DNA of 64,000 bases, from positions 1,663,739 to 1,727,738 of the forward strand of contig NZ_SJPU01000002.1 of assembly GCF_007860105.1 (NCBI RefSeq), in the 5' to 3' direction. Numbering within the stretch: position 1 is the first letter of the stretch; the number at the start of each line of letters is the position of its first letter. The DNA is from Allorhodopirellula heiligendammensis (GTDB lineage Bacteria > Planctomycetota > Planctomycetia > Pirellulales > Pirellulaceae). Shown piece by piece: positions 46,933 to 54,228 of the stretch. The notes under the pieces are model-generated. The model searched no databases. It was given only the letters and a program-made list of their open reading frames with translations, and was not told the DNA's origin. Made by a program: the position numbers and the translations under genes.

Positions 46933-48273
46933 ATGATGTTCATTACAAAGAATGCGTTACCTCGTCGCACATTGCTTCGCGGCCTCGGCACAGCTCTCTC
47001 ATTGCCGTTACTCGACGCCATGATTCCCTCATTGACGGCGGCGGAAGCGACACCCGCGTCTGATGAGAATCTACGCCGGATCGGTTACATCTACACGCCG
47101 ATGGGATTCAATCCTGCGGAATGGACGCCCGGTGGTGAATCGCTCGATGAGCTGCCATCGAGTCTCTCGCCGCTGCAATCGGTGCAAGATCAGCTGTGTG
47201 TGATCACCGGCATGGATCTGCAAAATGCCTACCCAGGCTCTCATGCAACGTCCAATGCCGCGTTCCTCAGTGCCGCGCAAGCGAAGCTTACCGAAAGCAG
47301 CGATTACTATCTCGGCACAACTGCCGATCAAATCGCGGCCAAGCATTTCGGCAATCAGACTCAATTGCCTTCCCTCGAACTTGCCATGGATTTACTGTCT
47401 ACCGTCGGGCAGTGTGACAATGGCTACGCATGCGTCTATCAAAACAATTTGTCGTGGTCGTCGCCGACCACTCCATTGCCATCCGAAGCACACCCACGCA
47501 TCGTTTTCGAACAGCTTTTTGGTGATGGAGGCACTCCCGCGCAGCGGGCCGCTGCATTGCACAGGCGAGCGAGTTTGCTCGATAGCGTCACGCTGGAGAT
47601 CAAACGGTTGCAGCAGCGGCTGGGCGGGAGTGATCGCAACAAAATTGAACAATATGTGGAGAGCATCCGTGAAGTCGAACGTCGTATCGAGCATGCGATG
47701 CAGACGACACAGGACAACCCACTGCCCGACCTGGATCGCCCCGTTGGCGTTCCCGCCGCTTACGCTGATCACGCGAGGTTGATGTTCGATCTGCAACTAC
47801 TCGCTTTCCAAGGCGATATCACGCGGATCGTCACGTTCCAATTGGCACGGGAAGCCAGCACGCGAACCTATCCCGAGATTGGCGTCCCCGAGCCGCATCA
47901 TCCTGTGACCCACCACGGTGGAAATCCCGAGAAGCTCGCCAAAATTGCCAAAATCAATCAGTTTCATGTCTCACTGTTTGCGGAGTTTTTGCAGAAGATG
48001 GACGCGATCCCCGAGGGCAATGGAACGCTGCTGGATCACTCGCTGTATCTGTACGGCAGCGGCATGGGGGACTCGGACGCTCACGATCATAAGAACCTGC
48101 CCATCCTCGTCGCCGGGGGCGCAGCGGGTAACATGCGGGGCGGCCGTCACATTCGCTACGAGCATCCCGAACCACTGTCGAACTTGCACTTAACCTTGCT
48201 CAACAAAGTCGGTGTGCCGCTGGAGAAATTCGCCGATAGCACCGGACACGTTAACGCTCTTTTTGATGTCTGA
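46933..48273 (+). CDS. DUF1552 protein, Tat-exported
   Basis: 446 residues. The N-terminus (LPRRTLLRGLGTALSLPLLDAM) is a twin-arginine signal. Core motifs of DUF1552: RIGYIYTPMGFNPAEWTP, ITGMDLQNAYPGSHATSNAAFL, and LDHSLYLYGSGMGDSDAHDH (about 370-389), related to the DUF1501/alkaline phosphatase-like fold. It begins 2 bp after the preceding stop, so the two are surely on one mRNA. Function unproven; likely secreted degradation. Confidence 0.93.
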   Translation: MMFITKNALPRRTLLRGLGTALSLPLLDAMIPSLTAAEATPASDENLRRIGYIYTPMGFNPAEWTPGGESLDELPSSLSPLQSVQDQLCVITGMDLQNAYPGSHATSNAAFLSAAQAKLTESSDYYLGTTADQIAAKHFGNQTQLPSLELAMDLLSTVGQCDNGYACVYQNNLSWSSPTTPLPSEAHPRIVFEQLFGDGGTPAQRAAALHRRASLLDSVTLEIKRLQQRLGGSDRNKIEQYVESIREVERRIEHAMQTTQDNPLPDLDRPVGVPAAYADHARLMFDLQLLAFQGDITRIVTFQLAREASTRTYPEIGVPEPHHPVTHHGGNPEKLAKIAKINQFHVSLFAEFLQKMDAIPEGNGTLLDHSLYLYGSGMGDSDAHDHKNLPILVAGGAAGNMRGGRHIRYEHPEPLSNLHLTLLNKVGVPLEKFADSTGHVNALFDV

Positions 48274-48276
48274 TCT

Positions 48277-49719
48277 ATGAACCATTTGCTGCACTTGATG
48301 GTCCTGCTTGCCACGTCACTGACGTGGGGACTGAGTTGCTCGGCCGCATCACCGCACCGATTCGTCGACGCGATGGAGGGGCAGCAATGGGACCTTGCTG
48401 GCGAACTGTTCTCAGCCGACCGTGACGACGTTCGGCCCGCTGAGCAAACCCAGCCGGATGGCATGACGCCGCTGCATTGGGCAGTCTTTCACCAAAGCCA
48501 GGAGTGGACCCGCCGGCTGTTGCAGGCCGGTGCCGATCCCAATGCCAAGACGTTGTATGACATCACCCCACTTGCGATTGCCTGCCAACGCTCCGCGGTC
48601 GAAGTTGCCGCCGAGTTGCTGAGGCATCACGCCGATGCCAATGAGCAACTGCCGGGAAAGTTCACTCCTTTGATGATGGCGGCACGCGCTGGCAGCGCCG
48701 AGCTCTGCAGTATGCTGATTCAGTATGATGCTGACGTGGACGCCGCCCAGCGAAATGGTCAAACTGCACTGATGTTCGCCTCCGCTGAAGGGCATGCTGA
48801 CGTCATCGAAACATTGCTCGATGCCGGTGCGGACCTGCACCGCTCTCTGCCTTCAGGGTTCACGCCGCTTTGTTTTGCCGCACGTCAGGGGCATGCCGCG
48901 GCGGTGACGAAGCTGCTCGATCGGGGTGCTTCGGTCAGTGAAACGATGCAGCCCAAACAAACGTCGGGACGCAACCCGCGCAAGGGGATGAGCCCGTTGA
49001 TGCTCGCCGTCGAAAGTGCCCACTACGAACTCGCCATGGAACTGGTCCGGCGGGGAGCCGATCCCAATGAACAGACCAGCGGATTTACGCCGCTGCATGC
49101 CCTCAGCTGGGTCCGTCGTCCAGGCAAGGGTGATAACCCAGCGGGCGACCCACCACCACGCGGCAGCGGTGATCTGTCCGCCCTCGAGTTCGTGCGTGAG
49201 ATTGTCGACGCCGGGGCGGATGTGAATCTCAAACTCCGACGCGGTCGGGCCGCCAAGGGACTAATTAATCCCAACGGAGCCACGCCGTTTCTGCTGGCCA
49301 GTCAAACGGTGGATCTACCGTATATGCAGCTGCTCTTGGAGCTCGGCGCCGATCCTACGATTGTGAATGCAGACGGCTGCTCCGCCCTGATGGCCGCCGC
49401 GGGTGTCGGCACCGATCATGTCGGCGAGCATGAGGGGACACCGGAGGAAGTTGAGCAAGCCATCCGGTTGCTCGTTGACAGTGGACTCGACATCAATGCC
49501 GTCGCTAAGAATGACGAGACCGCGATGCACGGTGCCGCATATCGGTGTTTTCCCGACACGGTACGGTTGCTCGTCCAGCTCGGTGCGAAAACCGAAAACT
49601 GGAACCACAAAAACAAATATGGCTGGACGCCGCTGGATATCGCCCTCGGCCACCGCCCCGGCTCATTCAAGCCCGACCCCGCCACGATCGCCGCCATCGA
49701 AGAGCTTCTGCCCGAGTGA
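48277..49719 (+). CDS. Exported ankyrin-repeat protein
   Basis: 480 residues. A signal peptide (LLHLMVLLATSLTWGLSCSA) precedes at least nine ankyrin units with the form GMTPLHWAVFHQSQEWTRRLLQAGADPN. The last part keeps the repeat pattern to the end (NKYGWTPLDIALGHRPG). Ankyrin stacks bind other proteins; here it is exported, so a partner at the cell surface or periplasm is expected, and the operon points to the DUF1552/cytochrome pair. It starts 3 bp after DUF1552. Confidence 0.9.
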   Translation: MNHLLHLMVLLATSLTWGLSCSAASPHRFVDAMEGQQWDLAGELFSADRDDVRPAEQTQPDGMTPLHWAVFHQSQEWTRRLLQAGADPNAKTLYDITPLAIACQRSAVEVAAELLRHHADANEQLPGKFTPLMMAARAGSAELCSMLIQYDADVDAAQRNGQTALMFASAEGHADVIETLLDAGADLHRSLPSGFTPLCFAARQGHAAAVTKLLDRGASVSETMQPKQTSGRNPRKGMSPLMLAVESAHYELAMELVRRGADPNEQTSGFTPLHALSWVRRPGKGDNPAGDPPPRGSGDLSALEFVREIVDAGADVNLKLRRGRAAKGLINPNGATPFLLASQTVDLPYMQLLLELGADPTIVNADGCSALMAAAGVGTDHVGEHEGTPEEVEQAIRLLVDSGLDINAVAKNDETAMHGAAYRCFPDTVRLLVQLGAKTENWNHKNKYGWTPLDIALGHRPGSFKPDPATIAAIEELLPE

Positions 49720-49914
49720 ATCATCGTCGACCGAAGGCTCCGCCCGTCGCGAGAATAATCGCTTTCATCAGCTCAGATGGGTGACATTTGTCCGCGTGAT
49801 CCGCAACGATCTATCGATGAAACTCATGATCGTGCGGTTTGACGAGCACGGTCCGACAGCGTAACAGTTTAGTCCCCGGCCATCTAGCTTCGCATTTACC
49901 AGTGATCTTCGAGA

Positions 49915-49933
49915 TGACCGCACAAGCATTCAA
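49915..49933 (+). repeat. 19-bp direct repeat, copy 1
   Basis: TGACCGCACAAGCATTCAA, matching 50118-50136 at 17 of 19 bases in the same orientation. Possible end of an IS66-type element or of a former inserted copy. Confidence 0.5.
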
Positions 49934-50051
49934 ATTTGGAAGATCCCATGGTTTGTTGCAATGGGATCATTCAAACTGACTTCCGTCGCATAGGAGAAAT
50001 CGGTTGCGGTAGTCGGGTTCGGAAAAGTAGAGATCGCACAGCATCCAAACC

Positions 50052-50080
50052 AAAGCAATTCAATCAAGTTGAATTGCTTT
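50052..50080. terminator. Perfect 12-bp hairpin
   Basis: AAAGCAATTCAA and TTGAATTGCTTT pair perfectly around a 5-nt loop, with short A- and T-rich flanks, so it could act as a terminator in either direction. It lies between the two 19-bp repeats. Confidence 0.45.
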
Positions 50081-50117
50081 TGCAGTAGTCCGTCGTGCAG
50101 CGTTGTGCGGCGGAAGG

Positions 50118-50136
50118 TGACCGCATAAGCATTGAA
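50118..50136 (+). repeat. 19-bp direct repeat, copy 2
   Basis: TGACCGCATAAGCATTGAA, 33 bp from the end of the IS66 remnant, so it may be that element's terminal sequence. Direct copy of 49915-49933. Confidence 0.5.
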
Positions 50137-50168
50137 CAAAATCGTTTGACGCCAACGCATCCCTCCGC

Positions 50169-50476
50169 TTAAGCAACCGGTTTGGCGTAGAGCCGCTTCA
50201 ATGCTGCATCGGGTGGACGTGTCAGCAACTCGAAGTAGATGTCGCTCGCCCGATGTCCATGACGCCGCGCAGTCTCGGCGACGCTCATTAGTTTCGCCAT
50301 CTGATCCGCTCCCGCTTCACTACGATGACCAAACGTGATCTTGCGAAGGATCACCAACGGACGTAACGCCCGCTCGGCAAGGTTGTTTGTCGGTGGTACG
50401 CGAGCGTCATCAACGAAGATTAACCACTCGGTGTAATGACGGTTGATCCTGCCTTGAAGCTTTACCGCCTTTTCAT
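50169..50476 (-). pseudogene. IS66-family transposase, C-terminal remnant
   Basis: About 100 codons of IS66 transposase C-terminus: VDDARVPPTNNLAERALRPL, LVILRKITFGHRSEAGA and AETARRHGHRASDIYFELL, the part after the catalytic core with the conserved NNLAER motif. The rest of the gene is absent; at 50477 the sequence changes to the inverted repeat that bounds the first RAYT element. The open frame can be read on to a Met at 50510 inside the repeat, but that N-terminus is not IS66. Confidence 0.8.
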
Positions 50477-50505
50477 GGGAAGAAAACGGGACGGGGGTCG
50501 AATCG
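50477..50505 (+). repeat. Inverted repeat, left end of RAYT element 1
   Basis: 29 bp with the core AACGGGACGGGGGTCGAATC. Pairs with 51262-51290, and recurs exactly at 52664-52692 in the truncated copy. Confidence 0.75.
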
Positions 50506-50506
50506 T

Positions 50507-51202
50507 TCATTTGATGTCCTTTTGTGGCCGGGGACGCTTGCGTGGACGGCCTGCCGGACGTAGCGTGTGCCACAAGCCCTGACGTTCGGCGATCTCTTCG
50601 ACCCACTCCTCGCTGCCATAGGGGCGAGAGCGATCGACGCATGTTCGCAGCGACTTAAGTTCTCCAGCAGTTAACGCCGTATCGACTCGCTTGTTCCAGC
50701 CCCGAAGTCGAGGTATCGGCCATCGCGATAGAATTGCCGGATCGGGCTCCTTCGGCTGATTCCACCGATGGAGCGATCCATGCTGCCAATCTTTTGCGGA
50801 ATCGACAAGCTTGGCACGCAAGGGATTCCGCTCCACATAGCGACAAGCGACGTAGAAGTGCTCATCGTCGGCGATCGGAAAACTCTTGAATCTGCCCTGA
50901 TAGAGGTGCCCGCCGCCGCGACTATGGTAATGACCGCGGTAGCGAAGGGTGTGAGTCGCCGTGACCCATCGCAGCAATCGTCCCATCTGCCCATCCTTGA
51001 CCGGGCGAAGAACCAGATGCCAGTGGTTGGGCATCAACGTAAAACTAAACAGTTCGACGGAGTATTTCTGAAGTCCCTCGGCCAGCACCCGAATGAAGGC
51101 CTGGAAGTCTTCCGGCTTGTGAAAAATTTCCTGTCGTTGATTACCCCGATTCAGAGCATGATAGATTTGACCGGCACGGTCATCTCGATTTTGACGTGGC
51201 AT
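50507..51202 (-). CDS. REP-associated tyrosine transposase (Y1_Tnp/RAYT) 1
   Basis: 231 residues of the IS200/IS605-like single-strand transposase fold. HUH-type motif as HWH (MPNHWHLVLRP, about 57-67) and the catalytic-Tyr helix around FYVACRYVERNPLRAKLV (Tyr about 118 or 121). N-terminus IYHALNRGNQRQEIFH and later GSLHRW are diagnostic of the RAYT subgroup. It probably nicks single-stranded DNA at its own flanking repeats. The frame is intact, so it may still be active. Its stop overlaps the start-like Met of the IS66 tail by chance. Confidence 0.88.
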   Translation of the reverse strand: MPRQNRDDRAGQIYHALNRGNQRQEIFHKPEDFQAFIRVLAEGLQKYSVELFSFTLMPNHWHLVLRPVKDGQMGRLLRWVTATHTLRYRGHYHSRGGGHLYQGRFKSFPIADDEHFYVACRYVERNPLRAKLVDSAKDWQHGSLHRWNQPKEPDPAILSRWPIPRLRGWNKRVDTALTAGELKSLRTCVDRSRPYGSEEWVEEIAERQGLWHTLRPAGRPRKRPRPQKDIK

Positions 51203-51261
51203 TGATATGACTCGATAGCAGCTCGCGAACTAGTCCCCAGAATAGGGAGGTGGACGAGTCG

Positions 51262-51290
51262 ATTCAACCCCCGTCCCGTTATCTTCTCTG
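51262..51290 (+). repeat. Inverted repeat, right end of RAYT element 1
   Basis: 29 bp, the reverse complement of 50477-50505 with three mismatches. It ends CGTTATCTTCTC. Confidence 0.75.
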
Positions 51291-51416
51291 AGGTCGCGTT
51301 GGTATTGGTCAAGTCAGTTGCTCAGGATGTCGACCGATGACAAGAAGTCGTGGCCCTGCGCCATCATCAGGTGTTACCGATCGAATTACGGTCGTGGTTG
51401 TTGTCAAACCACCCAG

Positions 51417-52229
51417 TCAATTTGCTTGCGTAGACTTGGCCGCATATCGTTTGATCCACACCATGTACTCGGTTTTGCCAATCCCATAAGGGTTAGGGAA
51501 ATACGATGTCAGTTCCAAACCTCGTTGTTGCAGCAAATCGACGAACATGTCTCGCGGCAACACGACTGGATAATCATGGCCAGAGTGAACCCATTTCGCC
51601 AGTGTTTCTTCGTCGAAACAATTCTCAAAGTAAGCGTCAAACGCAAACCGCCCACCAGGCTTCAAAACACGAGCGACTTCGTCGAGGTACCGACAGGTTG
51701 TTAAGAACGGCAAGTACACGAATACGCCATAGGCCACGACTACATCAATGCTGCCGTCAGGAGTGGCATTTAAGCGGCTACCATCACACGGCTGGGAAAT
51801 GATCGGATATTTTCCGCCGAGCCACTGCGCCCAGTCTTTCGAGAGTTCATAGCTCTCGTAGCGAGAAATTTCGTGTCGTTCCAAAGTCTTTTCCAAGAAC
51901 CTTCCGGTCCCAGCCCCGATTTCCAGTACTGTTTCAATCGGCTCCGCAAAAACGCCTCGCTGCTCCAACTGATTTAGGATGTTGTCGGTGAGTCCGACAA
52001 TGTCCCACAACTTTTCCACATAGTCGCAAACCGTTTCTCCGTTCCGCTCGGCGGCTTCAACCGTCTCGCGTGCACCGATGTACAACCCCTGGGTAGAGGG
52101 CAGTCTCCGCCCGGTAGCGACAGCAATTCGGTCGAGAGCGCGTTTGGCGATGTGCTTGATTTTTACGATCACGAGGTGAGTCTCGACGGTGCGGATGCGA
52201 TGTATGCTGGTGGATTTGAGGCGATACAT
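51417..52229 (-). CDS. SAM-dependent methyltransferase (class I)
   Basis: 270 residues. The SAM-binding motif I is VLEIGAGTGRFLEKTL (about 99-114), with motif II/III region DVVVAYGVFVYLP and post-motif RVLKPGGRFAFDAYF (about 187-201). Substrate unknown. Start may be a GTG at 52172 (residue 20 of the longer form), which puts the reading frame fully behind the msrB remnant. It is the only intact gene of ordinary metabolism in the mobile region and may be cargo. Confidence 0.8.
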   Translation of the reverse strand: MYRLKSTSIHRIRTVETHLVIVKIKHIAKRALDRIAVATGRRLPSTQGLYIGARETVEAAERNGETVCDYVEKLWDIVGLTDNILNQLEQRGVFAEPIETVLEIGAGTGRFLEKTLERHEISRYESYELSKDWAQWLGGKYPIISQPCDGSRLNATPDGSIDVVVAYGVFVYLPFLTTCRYLDEVARVLKPGGRFAFDAYFENCFDEETLAKWVHSGHDYPVVLPRDMFVDLLQQRGLELTSYFPNPYGIGKTEYMVWIKRYAAKSTQAN

Positions 52230-52269
52230 CGCCCGAGTTTATTGTCTCTGGAAACGTCTCGCCTGTGCG

Positions 52270-52485
52270 GATCAACCGTGTCGAAATGCTGTTTACGCAG
52301 TGATGGGCGGTTTTGTCGATCAAATGTTCAACCCGGAACACGTGACCAAGACGCCCACCACAATTGTCGCACATAAATTCACGTCCCGTCGAAAAAATCG
52401 GACGATCCACTGAATCGGTTATTTTCGTTCCACTAACGACCAAATTAGCCGTAAAATCCTGGGGAGGGAACCAGGGTGAGCGCAT
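52270..52485 (-). pseudogene. msrB: Remnant of methionine sulfoxide reductase B
   Basis: The stretch CDNCGGRLGHVF (about codons 39-50 of the open frame) followed 20 residues later by HHCVNSIS matches the MsrB C-terminal signature (CxxC-x-HLGHVF ... RYCINS) with the resolving or catalytic Cys. The N-terminal half, with the other zinc CxxC, is missing, and the C-terminus runs into unrelated sequence that overlaps the methyltransferase start. A broken gene. Confidence 0.55.
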
Positions 52486-52663
52486 TTAATCTGCGACGGG
52501 TACAGAGTTGAGAATCTCGAGCAGGAACTCGAAGTCGTACCCCGCTCGCAGCCGCTTTTGGCGGATGCTCGCCTTGAGTGTATCGTTGTGCTTGATCAAG
52601 GTCACGGCCAAGCGGCGAAGCCAGCTGACGTTCTCACCGCCGTAGTCCTTACGGATGCGGACG
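52486..52663 (-). pseudogene. ISAs1-family transposase, C-terminal remnant
   Basis: About 58 codons: GGENVSWLRRLAVTLIKHND and IRQKRLRAGYDFEFLLEIL, the conserved end of ISAs1 (DDE) transposases. The upstream part is absent, and the sequence changes at 52664 to the same 29-bp repeat that bounds RAYT element 1. Confidence 0.75.
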
Positions 52664-52845
52664 GGGAAGAAAACGGGACGGGGGTCGAATCGTTCATTTG
52701 ATGTCCTTTTCTGGCCTGGGACGCTTGCGTGGACGGCCTGCCGGACGTAGCGTGTGCCACAAGCCCTGACGTTCAGCGATCTCTTCGACCCACTCCTCGC
52801 TGCCATAGGGGCGAGAGCGATCGACGCATGTTCGCAGCGACTTAA
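52664..52845 (-). repeat. 182-bp direct copy of the end of RAYT element 1
   Basis: Matches 50477-50658 in the same orientation with three visible substitutions and no gap (offset 2187). It contains the left inverted repeat and the last about 50 codons of RAYT 1, then stops where the RAYT element 2 repeats begin. This is a truncated second copy of the element. Confidence 0.9.
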
Positions 52846-52920
52846 ACGAGCCAAATGGGTCAGGCCTCTTTGATTCGCTCAGAACGAGCCAAATGGGTCA
52901 GGCCTCTTTGATTCGCTCAG
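52845..52920 (+). repeat. Two tandem 38-bp units, left end of RAYT element 2
   Basis: Identical 38-bp copies starting AACGAGCCAAATGGGTCAGG. Their 23-bp core (52850-52872 and 52888-52910) is the exact reverse complement of 53652-53674. Confidence 0.9.
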
Positions 52921-53599
52921 GCAGGTCGACTCGGACTTTCTGTCTTCCTCGGGGGCGCATGGTGGATTCCAGATTGAGCCTTCTTGCTGTCGTTTCCACC
53001 CACCCTTCCTCTCCGAACGGACGTCCGCGCTGGGCTGACAACTGCACCGCTGCGAGTTCGTGCTGATCGAGAGGTTCGTTGACTCGCTGAACCCACCGCG
53101 GACGTCTCGGTATGGGCCATGCCGAAAGTAATTGAGGGTTGGGTTCTGGACTCTGCAGCCATCGCCATAATGAACCCCATCGCCAGTTCTCCGCGTGTGT
53201 GACCAAACCAGCTCGCAGTGCATTGCGTTCGACGTATCGACAAACAATGAAGAAGTGATCGTCATCTTGGATCGGAAAGCTCTTGTATCGTTGCTGGTAC
53301 ACATGTCCCAGGCCGCTCGTGTGATAGTGAGCGTGATACCGCATCGTATGAGTGCCGCCCACCCAACCCATGAATCGACTCATCTCCCCATCGATGAGCG
53401 GTCTCAGAACAAGATGATAGTGATTGTGCATCAGTTGGTAGCAAAAAAGCTCAACTTTGAAAATTTGCAAAGCTTCGTGCAGTACTCTCTCAAATGCGGC
53501 AAAATCAGCATCTTTGTGAAAGATATCATTCCTCAGATTCCCACGATTCAGTGCGTGGTAGAGTCCGTTAGCTTCATCCGCGCGAGGTGGTCTGGGCAT
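52898..53599 (-). CDS. REP-associated tyrosine transposase (Y1_Tnp/RAYT) 2
   Basis: 233 residues, about half-identical by eye to RAYT 1. The HUH motif is HYH (MHNHYHLVLRPL, about 57-68) and the Tyr helix is FFIVCRYVERNALRAGLV. N-terminus GLYHALNRGNLRNDIFHKD and C-terminus RPRGRQKVRVDLPERIKEA. The stop is inside the left repeat unit. Intact frame. It is distinct enough from RAYT 1 to have come from a different lineage rather than recent duplication. Confidence 0.88.
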   Translation of the reverse strand: MPRPPRADEANGLYHALNRGNLRNDIFHKDADFAAFERVLHEALQIFKVELFCYQLMHNHYHLVLRPLIDGEMSRFMGWVGGTHTMRYHAHYHTSGLGHVYQQRYKSFPIQDDDHFFIVCRYVERNALRAGLVTHAENWRWGSLWRWLQSPEPNPQLLSAWPIPRRPRWVQRVNEPLDQHELAAVQLSAQRGRPFGEEGWVETTARRLNLESTMRPRGRQKVRVDLPERIKEA

Positions 53600-53651
53600 G
53601 AATTACTCCGGTTTTGACGGTACCACATCGTATCATGCCCGCACGCTGAAA

Positions 53652-53720
53652 CAAAGAGGCCTGACCCATTTGGCCGCTTTTGACCCATTTGGCCGCTTTC
53701 TGACCCATTTGGCCGCTTTC
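53652..53720 (+). repeat. Inverted repeat and three tandem units, right end of RAYT element 2
   Basis: A perfect copy of the 23-bp element core in inverted orientation (53652-53674) leads into three units of TGACCCATTTGGCCGCTTT (53662, 53681 and 53701; 19, 20 and 20 bp). Read in the minus frame they encode AKWVR-like runs that are artefacts of the repeat. Confidence 0.9.
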
Positions 53721-54228
53721 CGCCAACAGGCGCGCGCGTCTCGCCATTCGTATTGAGGTAGTTGATAATCTGAAGGGCGTCGATTGCTGCTACGTAGGAG
53801 TCGTCGTTGACATCCAGGGGACGGGTCGGGTTTTGTCCCAAGGAAGCATTTTGCTTCCACTGCATCTGGGTGACCCGGCCCGCAGCATCCACCTGTTGGA
53901 GATAATTGTTTCCGGTTGCATCGGTCGACGAGGTCATCACGTCGAACGTGTCATCCCAGGTCCATGATGCCGTCGTGCTTTCCGGCATCAACGAACTGAC
54001 AGGATTGTTATTGCTATAGGTGGTCGAGGTAGATTGTCGCCCCGCCGGTCCGTTGCTTTGTAAAACGCCGCTGATCAAGACCTTGTCGGGATCAGGCGAA
54101 AGTTGCTGGGTGATTTCACCCCAATCATTTCCGGTGACATTGCCAAAGTCGTCCCAGTCGGTTGGTTCGATGCCAAGAAATTCGATCAGGTTGTCCACAA
54201 TGGGCTTGGGATTATCCGTCAGGTCCAC
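53721..54228 (-). pseudogene. YD-repeat/dockerin protein remnant fused to a sulfotransferase tail
   Basis: Read in one frame from 54228: about 25 residues that belong to the next gene's true C-terminus (VDLTDNPKPIVDNLIEFLGI), then an RHS/YD-like part (TSSTDATGNNYLQQVDAAGR), then a type I dockerin-like unit (LDVNDDSYVAAIDALQIINY). The dockerin is cut at about 53721 by the RAYT element 2 repeats; the nominal frame runs on to 53548 through repeats and is not real. Such RHS/dockerin proteins are large surface proteins in planctomycetes; this is only a scrap. Confidence 0.6.

Larger units (their letters stand above)
49720..50168. other. Gene-free stretch at the border of the mobile region
   Basis: 449 bp between the ankyrin gene and the IS66 remnant. 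No credible gene. It holds two copies of a 19-bp motif (49915-49933 and 50118-50136) and a perfect 12-bp hairpin (50052-50080). The base make-up is more AT-rich than its left neighbour, and this is probably the left edge of the inserted DNA. Confidence 0.5.
50477..51290 (-). mobile_element. RAYT element 1 (814 bp) with 29-bp inverted repeats
   Basis: A REP-type tyrosine transposase gene flanked by inverted repeats at 50477-50505 and 51262-51290, which match at 26 of 29 bases (both contain the core ACGGGACGGGGGT or its complement). The left repeat starts about 2 bp from the transposase stop; the right is about 60 bp upstream of its start. Boundaries come from the repeats only. Confidence 0.7.
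52845..53720 (-). mobile_element. RAYT element 2 with its own inverted and tandem repeats
   Basis: A second RAYT gene, flanked on the left by two perfect direct 38-bp units (52845-52882 and 52883-52920) and on the right by the reverse complement of their 23-bp core (53652-53674), followed by 19-20-bp tandem units. The left units include the last six codons of the transposase. No element-1 repeats occur at its right end, so it is a separate family that probably inserted beside the truncated element 1. Confidence 0.72.

Noticed and set aside
50169-50642. Intact 157-residue transposase
   Set aside because: Its first part is the RAYT 1 end sequence read in another frame; only the C-terminal portion from 50476 down is IS66.
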